64,000 nt of DNA from Bipolaris cookei (lineage: Eukaryota > Ascomycota > Dothideomycetes > Pleosporales > Pleosporaceae), in the NCBI GenBank assembly GCA_002286855.1, contig NRSV01000061.1:124001-188000 (forward strand), in the 5' to 3' direction. Every line of letters starts with the position of its first letter. Position 1 is the stretch's first letter. The notes below the pieces were generated by a model that ran no database searches, had not been told where the DNA came from, and saw nothing but the letters and a program-made list of their open reading frames with translations. The translations under genes were made by a program, and so were the position numbers. Shown here in pieces: positions 1 through 10,957 of the stretch.

Positions 1-526
1 TGGGGGGAGAGGGGGCGCTTGTGGAATAAGATGGTTTATTTGTGGAGCGAGGGTTGCGATGCAGCAAGGCTAACGAGCGGTGCAGATGAAAGATGCAGCC
101 GAGTGCACATGTTGCAACGCGACGGTGCTGAGTTACGGGCTAGCTTGAATGGCATCTGCCTCACCGCCCTTTTCTGGTCGCCGCTGAGCCCCTCACGATA
201 TTGGTCCGATATGATTGTTTCCCGATCTTTTTTATTATTATTTGTCCGACAGCCTGTGTCTGAATGCGAGATACCTATCTTTCTTTCTTTCTTTCTTTCT
301 TCAGCTCGAGTATTGTTGGCGCATAGTAGGCGCATCCAGGAGCTGTGAGGCTACATTCGCCAGATTGGTTTATTAAATGGCGTTGGGATTACGTATAGCG
401 CGGTGGATTCATTGGCTATCTTGAGCGTGCATTTCGACTTGATTTTGATCGAATTCAACAACGCTTTTTGTTCAATCAATATTCAATATGGTAGCATTCT
501 CAGATCCTACACTTGCATTCTGCGTC
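1..526. other. Non-coding left flank
   Basis: No supportable gene. The short open frames here lack family resemblance and use non-ATG starts. A short TTTC tandem run lies at about 276-302. The segment ends just downstream of the stop codon of the minus-strand thioesterase gene, so it probably contains that gene's 3' UTR and terminator. Confidence 0.5.
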
Positions 527-2100
527 TTATTCCGTGAGACTGTCTTCTGCCGTCTTCGGGCTGACAGTGTTCCCTTCTTCTAGGGTCTGCCTAACCTGCG
601 CTGCTCGCCTCCTCGCATCAATGTACATCATGAATTCCTGATATGTCCTTGGCATGACCCTGATGTTCTTTGGCACTGTGAACGTGTAGTTGAATTGACC
701 GGTCGGCTTCGAGTGGCCATGCTCCACATCCCTCACTTTGGAGTCAACGCGGATTTGCACTCGTGTGTATTCCGAGTTTTCGTCAAATTTCTCCCCTGGT
801 GCGCCAATGAGTGGCGGGTCTGTATACACTACCGTTGCTGTAAGGTACAGTATGCTGCCTACAGGCACAGGGTTCTGGAAGGTGGATGGATCGAGCGACA
901 CGAAGGTGGGGCGGGCATGGGCAAAGGCTGCAGCGGTAGTGAAGGCGAGCTCGAAGGTTTGCTTGAGGAGGAAACCACCAAATATCATAAAGTGGTGCCG
1001 ATTACGGTATTGGGGCTGCATGATGGTCGCAGTCTGCAGCCGGGTTGCATCCATCGGAATTACATTGTCAGGTTTACGAAGTTCATCATATGGGTCTGTA
1101 TCAATTAGCTTACAGACTCATATTACTGTTGTTAAGAACGTAACATGCCGTGGTACTGCAGTTGCTTTTGCCAGAACGCATGGATTAGATCACTCTCGAG
1201 ATCGTTTGGTGTATGCTTAAGAAGAGAGGTTTCCCGACGCTCTTTACGCACTCTTGAATTACGTTCACCCAGAGCGTAGATGCGTTGTTCTTCAAGTGTC
1301 TCAATCTTTAACGGGTTGACGTTCACCGGTCTAGTAGTGCTGTTAGTCGCCATGTAAGATCACAGATGTCATGAATCCTACTTCTTCGTGACGGGATCCA
1401 GAGAAACCATTGTGAAGGTGCAATTGATAAGGACATCCTCATCTCTCGTTTTTTCACCCTCTTTGGGTGCTTTTGCAACCTGCATGGTGATTTCCAAGCT
1501 GCTCCTGCCCGTCGCATATGTAACGCGACCAGAGAGCTCCAGATCACATATCTCTGTTAGTGGAGAATGGATAGTGATGCGGTCACAACTTGCAGTAACA
1601 GTGGTAACGTCATCTCCTGTATGCTTGTATCTGTGGGTGTGTTTAGACAAAAGCGATCATTTTGCGCGGCCATTGTATGCTTACGCGATAATACCCGAAA
1701 GTGCATCGAGATCCATGAAAATGGTCCCAAGACGGATGTGGCCCGATGCATTGAGATATGTGTCGAGTATCCATGGATCCTGGGCGAGCGGAAGTACAAC
1801 TGAGTGGTAGCTTTCACTCATGCGCTTCGGCGTCAATCTGCGATCTTTGGGCAATCCAGACTTTTTCCAAGGCTCAGTAGGTTGATTGGCTTCTGCTTGT
1901 TGTTGTCGTAGAGCCTCTATCCAGGGAGTGCGCACCCGCATGGCAGTGAGCTCTCGGAAGACGCCATCGGTGCGTGGTGCCGGGCTACAATGAAAGGACC
2001 TGCGAGATGTTGACAGGATTGCAGACGAGGATGATAAGGTGCTGCTGCATCCTCGCGTCTGACCGGCTCGTTGGAGCGCGTTACTGGCGAGAACCCTCAT
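527..2100 (-). CDS. ACOT9-like mitochondrial acyl-CoA thioesterase
   Basis: Predicted to hydrolyse acyl-CoA to free acid and CoA in mitochondria. Four exons: 2100-1685, 1630-1382, 1330 to about 1140, and 1095-527; introns are 54, 51 and about 44-53 bp; product about 474 aa. The start at 2100 opens a Ser/Arg-rich, presequence-like N-terminus (MRVLASNALQRAG). Two hot-dog regions are readable: HIRLGTIFMDLDALSGIIA continuing into YKHTGDD in the first, and IFGGFLLKQTFELAFT in the second, the usual ACOT9 tandem layout. The last splice junction is unresolved: either a GT donor at 1139 or a GC donor at 1148 joins in frame to the acceptor ending at 1096. A divergent unknown gene begins 206 bp upstream. 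The family call is firm; the physiological substrate is not visible. Confidence 0.85.
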
Positions 2101-2306
2101 CTTGAGATTCGTTCGTTGGAGAACTGCGGAGCGGAGAAGGCGCAGGGGAGTGACGTACCTGCTGGCATGAAGTGACTGGGCAGTCCCGGGTCTTGGCGCG
2201 GAAGGCGATACCGCACAGCTGCCATCCTTCGTTTTCCTTACAAGCTCCGTCTCAATGCCACCTCCCTCCTCTTCCCTGATACCAATGAGAGTCATCCTGG
2301 AATAGA

Positions 2307-3904
2307 ATGTCGCGATCTGTCGAGCTGGGGCGCGCAGTACTGCATGCGCCCACCGCACATCACGAACTTTGGCTCATAACATTGATCACCATCTCACCAA
2401 AACAAGATTCACCTTACTTTGCGCAGCTCACACCAGTTCAATGTCTTGAAGCACTTGCATCTGGACTACTATGGGTTCACCGTGGACATGACATGTATAT
2501 GGCCTTGGAATTGACACTAAATAACGAGGCACTGCCTCACAAGCAGCTCCAAACCCTCACGAATGCTATTCTCCAGGCTCCAGTAAGCCATACTCACATC
2601 AGGTCATTCCTTCCTTCTAACAAGATCAAGATATGGCATAAGTTAATGTTGAGACCGAGCCTTCCCAACAATTCCATAACAGCCTCGGGAACGGTTCGAC
2701 TGAATATCAGTCACGCTACCGTCACTGGAAAGGAAGTAGAACAAAAGCGTCACAGACTGTTTTCGGATGTCCCAGCCACAGATGTTCAGCCACCAGAGGG
2801 TGTTCTTTCTGTGTCACTGCAGTCGATTCGCCTCTGCCTGGACATTCTAGAGACATGTCCGCGCCGGAGGCTTGTAGTGCCGCGATTAAATTCCTCCGTG
2901 AATGAGCGCATTCACCCTGAAGATAAGAATATGAGGCCTTTCGATGTAGAATCGACTGGAAATACCTCAGTTCATGATGCACCAAGACCGAGTTCGTTTG
3001 CTGCTAGCAGAAAACGAAAACGATCCGTCACTAGCATGTCACTGACGCCTCTGGAATCTCCCGGCCGAGACACTGATAGCGGAAAGAGAGATAGGCGGGT
3101 AGATCTAAGTTCCCAGTCACCGCACAGCCTTTCCTCGATGATGCAATTTCAAGCTGACGTGCAAACCATGGTCGATAGCGCACTACGTCTCTCCATACGC
3201 GGTACAATCTCCAAATATCCAAATGGTTTAAAAGCCAAAGCAAGTACATTCCGACTGGGATTGGCTGATGTAGCCCCTGCGTTATGGAGAAGCGGATACA
3301 TGGATGTATGGAGCACTTCACATCGCTCAGTGTACTACTAATATTCGAATAGGCTTTGTCTCAGAGAGCCCAATTAATGCCCACAATTGCTCAATCACTT
3401 GCTCAAACAGGCTCTGCAAGAACGATGTCTATCTCGTTGAAGTCCAAGATGGAGATCATCAGCAACGCTATTTGTGCGGGTGGACGGGATAAAAACCATG
3501 GGTCAGGATACGCCATTGAGTCTAACACTGCCCGTATCACGCGATATGTCGCAAGTAATTTATGGGTGCATTCACAAAAAGGTCTACTTCGCGACCCTAC
3601 ACCGCCGACATTAGCTTGTATTGGCTCCCCTTCAGACGCAGTCTACTCAGACTCAGATGATATGTTAGTGGGGAAAGACATCGAACAGAACGAAGGCGTA
3701 TATGCAGTACACGAAGAAGATATGGCCCTTAACAACTTGAGCGAAAGTACTGATGATGGGTGTTTACTGCCTTCCACACCGCGAACAGTGACTGGTGACA
3801 ATCACCAAGTCCAAACGCAATACCAAATCCTCACCAAACCTATCCCAGATTATGGTATTACCCAGTTGGAAGAAGAGCTGTTGTTTGACCCACTGTCCTA
3901 CTAG
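2307..3904 (+). CDS. Hypothetical protein, unrecognised family
   Basis: I do not recognise this protein. An ATG at 2307 opens a 333-codon exon to 3305. A 47-bp intron (3306-3352, donor GTATGG, TACTAAT branch-like box, acceptor ATAG) joins in frame to 3353-3904, giving about 516 aa. The middle is rich in Ser, Arg and Lys, with a possible nuclear-localisation patch (SRKRKRS, about residue 233). The C-terminal part is acidic and Ser/Asp-rich. There is no signal peptide or membrane segment. It diverges from the thioesterase with 206 bp between start codons, so the two may share a promoter. The stop at 3902 may be premature, because a short open frame with protein-like composition continues to 4052 in another phase. 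It could be a fragment of a larger, decaying gene. Confidence 0.4.
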
Positions 3905-6096
3905 ATGTCCTCAGGTCTCTACTCCGGTTGCAACGGCAGACCTGAATGATTATGTTTACGAACTGCACAGCCTATTCTCGAATGCATTGACCCCAGATAA
4001 CAGGTATTTGAACATGGGCGCAGGGTATTCATGCTACATCCGCCTGGCGTAACTTTCAAGAACTGCTTATGCATCACCTGTGGTGGTTGATGCAGGGTCT
4101 TTGCGTAGGCATGGAAAGAGCTGACCTAGCATCTGAACGCAATCCCTGGTTGGGCGAAAGCTCCTGATAATTGGCTTGAGCTCACTGCACTAGTGTCGCG
4201 ATTGACATGATTAGGTTTACCAGCTTGGCGGAATCTGTTTGAGATGCACTAGAAGTTGTTTCACCTCGGACTTCTTATATCATATGATCATGAGTGCATA
4301 TTCAATGCGCCTATTTCTATGAAAAACGCTGCAAACAAGAACGAGGTTATGCGTCGCTATCTCTAATATTACATCCGGTCAGACACAACCGACTCTGATC
4401 CCGTTCCTCTTGGCCTCAATCAGAATCCGAATTGTGGTGTAATAATGAGAACGGCATAGATATATCATCAACAGATGCAGGAATCTCAGAACCCGCCCAT
4501 ATGACTGGTGTTTCGCCGCTCAATCCTTGGCGAGTCTTGGGGAGTTCGTTTCTTGGCGGGCAGCAAGCTTTCTCTTGGCTGAGGAGGGTGCCTGAATCAT
4601 GAGCGCCCCGGGCCTCAGTTAAGAGAGTAACATCGGGCCCTGACAGTATGTATAGAGAAAAAGGCGCTGGCCTAAAGTTTATTCTTTCATCCGCCCCCAC
4701 ACACACGTTTTCACTAATGATACTAACCTGTGGACGGCATTAGTTCCAGGCCTGCACTGACATGGTCTAGGACTTGCCTCCGGTAAACAGCCGTCAAGGA
4801 ACTGTGCACCAAAGTTTCCACTTCTAGCTGCAACCTTGCGAATGGAAAACTCGATATCGTATAGGTTCTTGGCGGTAGAAGAGAGTTTGGTAAAACGGCT
4901 TGCTAATTAGTCGTGACTCCGATAACATTATCAGATAATATAAAATTCCCGAACCTTATTCGAGTTCCAACTTCCCAATCCATAGACAAATTCACCGAGA
5001 CGATCAACACATGATCGTCGAAGTCTTACATACCTATGAATGCTTCACAGTGGCATCACTCAAAGCTTGAGGTACTCGGACATGCGAAATTTCCATAAGC
5101 ACTCAAAACGCAGTGGCTCAACGACAACGACCAAATTAAGTCATCATCCATAATTCAATCAATGCTCGCCAACGAAGACTCCATAACTCCACTCTGCAGC
5201 TATTACTAACAACTTCGCTAAGTGTCATCACACTAACAGGTGCCACGTTAGCTCATGTCAACTGGCGACTCTCGCGCTTGGTAGCATTGTGTTTTGCTTG
5301 ACGAAGCGCTAGGCAGTGGAACAACGCTTGCCGTTTGAATATTTTGACACAAAAGAAAGCCCTTCACGGCGCACTTGCCAGTTGCAAATTATATACAGAA
5401 TTGACAAGCTTGAAAGTTCCATTGCGGTATACAGGTAATATCCTTACTAATTACCAAGCCATGGGCATAGCGCTCTCGCAACGAGATTTATCAAGTTACA
5501 GCGCATCTGTAGATCAAAGCACACCGAACAACACTCGACCAGAAGTCTGGGTATCAAAAGCCAAGAAACTTTATCCATCGGTCGAGCCCTCAGTCCTAGG
5601 GCTATGTTTCATCGCCCACGGCTGTCACCACCAATTAGCGCATAAGCCGTGGCGTTCGCAACCCAACCTAGTGCCAACTCTCGCAACGCGTAATTACTGT
5701 GGAGCCCTGTGGTCTGTTTTGGGATTCATCTGGCGAGAGATGGTGTAACGGGGTTGTACGTTGTTGAAAGATTGCTGCTTTAATAAAACGCTAGAGTATT
5801 TGTTTGATATGCTTGGTGTACTCGAAATTGTTCACTTGTTGTCTACTGGTGCGGCCGGCTGCTTTGGGGAAGATTGACGTCTGCGATAGACGAGTTTGGT
5901 CGAAGACACGTTCTGTAGAAAGCGTGTAGCAACAGCGTTGCGACTTCGCTTTGGCTCAGGTGCGTGGGTAGTTTTTTTAATCGATATAATGTGCTGGAGA
6001 ACCATGCTCTAACGATATCCAGATCTACCGGCAAGACATCTATGCACAGGTGCATTTGCCTCTTCATCGAACCACCACAATCCCGTCGCATCTACC
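3905..6096. other. 2.2 kb gap with degenerate sequence and one weak open frame
   Basis: Only fragments are open. One at about 3905-4052 (ADLNDYVYELHSLFSNAL) may be a broken continuation of the preceding gene. One at 5335-5748 (137 codons, TTG start, first ATG at 5461) has no family resemblance and no splice signals I trust. The rest has stops in all frames. The last 80 bp before 6097 should be the 5' UTR of the MHYT gene. Confidence 0.45.
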
Positions 6097-8727
6097 ATGT
6101 TGAGACCAGAGGTCCAAGATAAATACCTCGTCGGAACCACACCTACCATATCTTTCCTCCCATATCTTGTATTCGCCTCCTTTCTTGTCAGCCTAACCGG
6201 TACTTTTACCACGGTAGAGCTACTGCACCGACGAGCCTCTGGGAGAGGATGGCGTCCCTGGTACGTATTCAAAAGTAAATATCACATCCCAACGTCTCAC
6301 ATGTTATAGGGCGGATATAGCTATTTGTTCAGTAACATTCGGGCTAGTCGCAGTCTGGTGCATGCATTTTGTCGGGAACCGTGCAATTATCCTTGGTGAC
6401 GGCGAGTTAGAGATTCAGCTATACTACGATGAGAGATATACGGTGTTATCAGCTATATTGCCCATTATACCCATCTTTGTGGGCCTCTCGGTCGCGATCA
6501 GGTTCCACGAAGTGGGTCGGCGAGCTATTTTTCGATACGGGTCGCTTGCTGTATGCGGGCTGTGTACAGGTGGTGCCGCTACCATGATGCATTTTCTGGG
6601 AAATAGCGGTATTGTGAATTGCAGCATGTCGGCGAACTGGGCGAATGTGTTTGGTTCTGCAGCTGTTGCTGTGGTTATATGTTCGGTTGGGTTTGGCCTC
6701 TTTTTCTACTGGGGGAAACTCTGGATGAACAATATCTGGAGGCGCATGTTTGTGTCTTTTATTGTGGCTGTGGGCATTTGCGGGTGAGTGATACCGCAGA
6801 CGTATGGTATGATGATTTTTCTGACATGGTCTAGGATGCACTGGACTGCAGCAACAGGCACTTGGTATCAGATCCAGGCCTATCACGACGGCGAGGAACT
6901 GGACCAGAACATAAACCTCATTGTCGCTTATTGTCTTGTAGGTCACATGCTGCAAATGTCAACTCTGCTGCTAACATGGACCAGTTAACAATTTCATGCA
7001 TTGCGTGTGTCATACTCGGCTTCATCAAACAACGCCAACGCAAAGAGGAAAAGAGCAGGGCGCAGCAAGCCGTCCTAGCTATTGCCACCTTTGATCCCTC
7101 GGGGAAACTGTTGGTCAATAAGACTGGGTTGATGCCGTGTCAGACCATCATACAGCATTTTAATCAAGGAGCCTTCGACGACGAACTTGATACGTCACAT
7201 CCTGTTTTCCAATGGATCTTTAGGATCACACGAAATTGGACTGGTATCTCCGATCTCATTCCGTCAATGCGCGAACACCTACAATTGGCTGGATACCTCG
7301 AAGCGACTTCTCCCGGGAAGAAAAGACGCAACTCATTACACGAGAGCGATGATGCAACCTCGTCGGCCACGTTCCGCAAATTGTTTTGCGTCACAGCTGA
7401 TGAAATGGCTACAGCTCTTGATATGAGTCTCGAGAAGTTGGGATGTCTGTATGAAGATGTTTTGACTACTGGCACGATAACCAATAATCGCGGGACGTGG
7501 ACAGGCACACATACAACCAAGACTACTCCGCATGTGAATATCGCAATCAATGATCTCGAGTCAGCGAGAGTTGAGCCAGTCGTGTTTGGAAAGGGACAGA
7601 TGCTCATACTCTCAAGGAAAGTCGACGCATCAGAAGCACACCGATTACAGCAACTAGGCTACAGTTTCGCGGAAATCGAGCAAGTCAGCAATAACATAGC
7701 ACGCAGCTTGCAGATCCCCTGTGGCGACCTCGAGGATCTTATCATCCGCCTACATGCTTTTAGTGAGAGACAGTACTCTGTTCCGAAGAAGGGCACCTAC
7801 CTCGCCTCTTTCTTGGTACAACCAAGACCCGGCATGAAAAGCATGGATGTCGTGGTACCGCGGGAGAATTCAGGCCGGCTGCCAATGGTTAAACTTGATG
7901 ACGATCAACTCGACAGTCATCAACTAAAAATCCTCTCAACATTCGACGGACTTACTTTGGACCGGTGCCTGACGCGGATCAAAGCCTCCTCAGAAAAAGA
8001 TACTGAAGTCTCTGCTTTTATGCGCAAATTTGGCGGTCAGATCGAAGCCCTCCTCCGGGAATGTCCTGAAGAGGCTCTGCATTTCGCCATATTTTCGGCA
8101 CAACAGCTCGACATGGTGAATGGACAAACAGAGTTGAGCCAGGCAAAAGTGTTTGCTTTCTGTGGTATCAAGGAAATTTACATCCAATCGCTGCAGAGCC
8201 TCAGCCTCAAGGCGATACCGTTCTCCTTTTTCAAGACATATCTCAGGTCGCAAATAGGATGCGCAGACCATGCTGTGCTCGTGCAAAGAAACCACGACGA
8301 GTTCGGCTATCTCCAGCGAGCGCAATCAGATACCGAAACTTCATCTTCTAGCCTCAGTTCCAAGTGGCCGTGGAGTCTTTACAAAGAGAAATCACTATGC
8401 AGAGAGGGGATCTGGAATAAAGAAACGGACTCTGTGAATAACCTCGACAATTACAGACTCCATACTAGGTCGCCCACAGCGGCTTCGACGCATAGTATGT
8501 GGGGCAGAATGGTTATGACTTCCATTGAGGATATCAAGTCGCCTAGGAGAAGATCCGTCTTCAAATTGGAGATGCATAGTATGAAGAAAGCGAAGAATAA
8601 TATGGTGGACCAAGAGAACCAAACGCTGGCTGATCTGTTGATGATGATTACGACAGCATCCCGTGGCCCACTTATGAGTCAGCCAGCCACCAGTGCAGAG
8701 CCTGGAACTAAACACTCCTTTGCATAG
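6097..8727 (+). CDS. MHYT-domain integral membrane signalling protein
   Basis: Predicted membrane sensor. Four exons, 6097-6260, 6310-6783, 6835-6937 and 6985-8727, with introns of 49, 51 and 47 bp, encode 827 aa in one frame. The diagnostic feature is the threefold MHYT-type motif at the end of membrane helices: MHFVGN (about residue 73), MHFLGN (about 148) and MHWTAATG (about 214). Several hydrophobic helices fill the first ~260 residues. The remaining ~560 residues form a soluble region without a kinase, GGDEF or EAL motif that I can see. In bacteria MHYT domains are proposed to bind copper and sense oxygen, CO or NO; fungal copies carry unrelated tails, and the role here is unknown. The start at 6097 matches the short pre-helix N-terminus. 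A dead transposon begins 283 bp past the stop. Confidence 0.85.
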
Positions 8728-9009
8728 ATTTCATTTGTGTTACCAGCTTTCTCTTTGAGTGATAGATTCATGATGTTTCTTTTTCTGTAGATATTTGGTA
8801 TATTTATTATGTTATGTAGCGACAAAGGGCAGAATCCACTAGCTTGGGAAGCAGCGCGCTCTATGAGTAGAGGCTTGATAGATCGAGGCGACTTGAGAAT
8901 AGATAATATGACTGTTCAAGGATCCAACATGAATGGACAGATGGATTTCAGAGAAATCATATGATTACAAGGTTTTGTGACGGACGCAAACGAATGCGGA
9001 TGTCCAATA
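8728..9009. other. Intergenic spacer up to the transposon
   Basis: 3' flank of the MHYT gene. No gene seen. It ends with the TA dinucleotide (9008-9009) that forms the left copy of the transposon target duplication. Confidence 0.5.
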
Positions 9010-9032
9010 AGCTAGCGGACCGGGTTTCGACT
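9010..9032 (+). repeat. Left terminal inverted repeat of the Fot1/pogo element
   Basis: 23 bp beginning AGCTAGCGGACCGGG. It is the reverse complement of 10691-10713 except for one G/A transition at the sixth base. TA precedes it. Confidence 0.93.
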
Positions 9033-10690
9033 CACCCACCAGAACTCAACACCCTCATCAAAACACGTGTTTTCTCGCCACCTACATTGCTAAAATGGAC
9101 ACCAGCGAAGATTTTATTCAAGCAGTCATCCGTGAGCTCAGTGCTGGCGTTTTTAAGAGTCAAAGAGCTGCTGCAAAAGCTTACAGTATCCCTCAAGCTA
9201 CGTTCTCTGCCCGTGTACAAGGCACACAGAACAGCCAAGCTAGTCACGTATACCAACAAAGATTGACTCCAAAACAGGGGGACTTTCTTGTACAATAGAT
9301 ACTTGAAGAAGACGCACGAGCTTTTCCTCCCTCGCACGCACGCGCACGAGAAATGGCGAACCGAATCCTCCGGATAAATGGAGACCACAGATCCGTAGGC
9401 AAACATTGGATGGCTGCCTTCTTAAAGCGCAATCCACACGTCGCGTCTGTTGTAGGCCGAAAGATTGAGGCTGCTCGGGCTGAAGGGGGCAACACCAGCA
9501 CAGATACGCGCCTTCCTTGAGCTCTTTGAGAGGACTCGTACGAGGCTGGGTATAAGAGCTGAGGATATATGGAATATGGATGAGACTGGGAAGGCCCTAG
9601 GTGTATCTGCTAATACTAAAGTACTTGCAGATAGTTGGAGAAGAAGGCTTACCATCAGTCGCCAGAGAACCGTGAGTGGGCATCCATAATCGAGTGCGTG
9701 TCCGCCATATGCAAAAAAACTGCGCTGTTCAGTTATATTTAAAGGAAAGAACCTACAGAGTGCTTGGTTTTCTGCGACAATTCCTGAATGGCTTTACAAA
9801 ACCTCTGAGAATGGCTGGACATCAAATGCGATAGGTGCGGAGTGGTTGTAGCGGGTATTTCTGCCTGCGACAGCTCCATTAGACAATCATTGGAAGATGC
9901 TAATTTTAGATGGTTACGGCAGCCATATTGGCCTAGAATTCCTATGGGCCTGCAAACAGAACAGAGTCTATCTTCTGTTCCTACCTGCTCATTCTTCTCA
10001 TATTCTACAGCCTCTAGACCTCTCAGTATTCTCTGTTGTAAGAGGTTCTACTGGCAGCAGATCCAAGCTCTCTCGTATCTTGATGACGCAGCAACTGTTT
10101 AAAAAGAGCGCTTTATTGTGGCCTACTATGAAGCAAGAGAGAGGGCGATTAACGAGACAGTTGTACGCGCAGGATGGGCTGCTGCAGGTATCTGTCCATT
10201 GAATATTGATTGAGTAGTCAACTCATCTCAGATATATCGAAGGCTTATCACGCCACCTCTTCTGAATGAGCCTCAAATTGCTCAGAGCTATCTCTCTACC
10301 CCTCATGGACCTCGTGAGGTTTTTGTAGCTCAGAGAAAGCTCCACAAGGATGAGGGTGTTGGGCGTACGACTCATCGGTTTTTTTGAAAAAGTAGGCAAG
10401 GCACTTGCAGTAGCAAATACACGGGCAGCACAGCTTAAAGCAGAGAATAGAAAACTTCATAATCAAATTAAGACTCTTAAGCCTCAGCACCCACGAAAAA
10501 AAGTTCGCGTAAATCCAAATGCATGCTTCGCAGATACAGATACAATTATGGTTGCTGTACGAGCGTCTCAGCTTCTTGGAGCACGAGACAGCAGCTCGAA
10601 CGCTTCAATCTATGTGTACAGAGTGGCAATTGTAACTTTGTTGAGATAGTAGACACGGTTTTTATGTGGATGGGTGATTTTAGGCCAGTT

Positions 10691-10713
10691 AGTCGAAACC
10701 CGGTCCGTTAGCT
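10691..10713 (-). repeat. Right terminal inverted repeat of the Fot1/pogo element
   Basis: Read on the minus strand it begins AGCTAACGGACCGGG, pairing with 9010-9032 with one mismatch. TA follows at 10714-10715. Confidence 0.93.
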
Positions 10714-10957
10714 TAATGCAACGGAGATGGTGGTGGTGGGATGCTTGGCGTACCTATGACGCTCATCCGAACTTTCTGTGTCCCCCACTCTCGAAGCATC
10801 GAAAACATTAACTCGGTAGCATAGCTCAACGAGAACAGCAGACAAAAGCTTACCAGGGTTCTGCCAGTACAGAGCTCTTTTCTCATCCCTCCAAGCTCAC
10901 AATTGCTTGTCTCTGACGACTATCGAAAGCTGCGACTCGCGCGCAAGCCCCTCTACC

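Larger units (their letters stand above)
9010..10713 (+). mobile_element. Inactive Fot1/pogo-type (Tc1/mariner) DNA transposon
   Basis: A complete but dead element of about 1.7 kb. It has 23-bp terminal inverted repeats with one mismatch and is flanked by TA on both sides (9008-9009 and 10714-10715), the Tc1/mariner target duplication. Inside, on the plus strand, a broken pogo-like transposase can be followed in pieces. The ATG at 9095 begins a psq-type helix-turn-helix (AAAKAYSIPQATFSARV) and a CENP-B-like DNA-binding region. A DDE domain follows, with NMDETG (about 9573), LILDGYGSH (about 9900) and LQPLDL (about 10008), then a basic, coiled C-terminal piece to about 10600. Lesions include an in-frame TAG near 9296, where the family has Trp, and several frameshifts, for example near 9485. 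No autonomous activity is possible. Confidence 0.92.
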
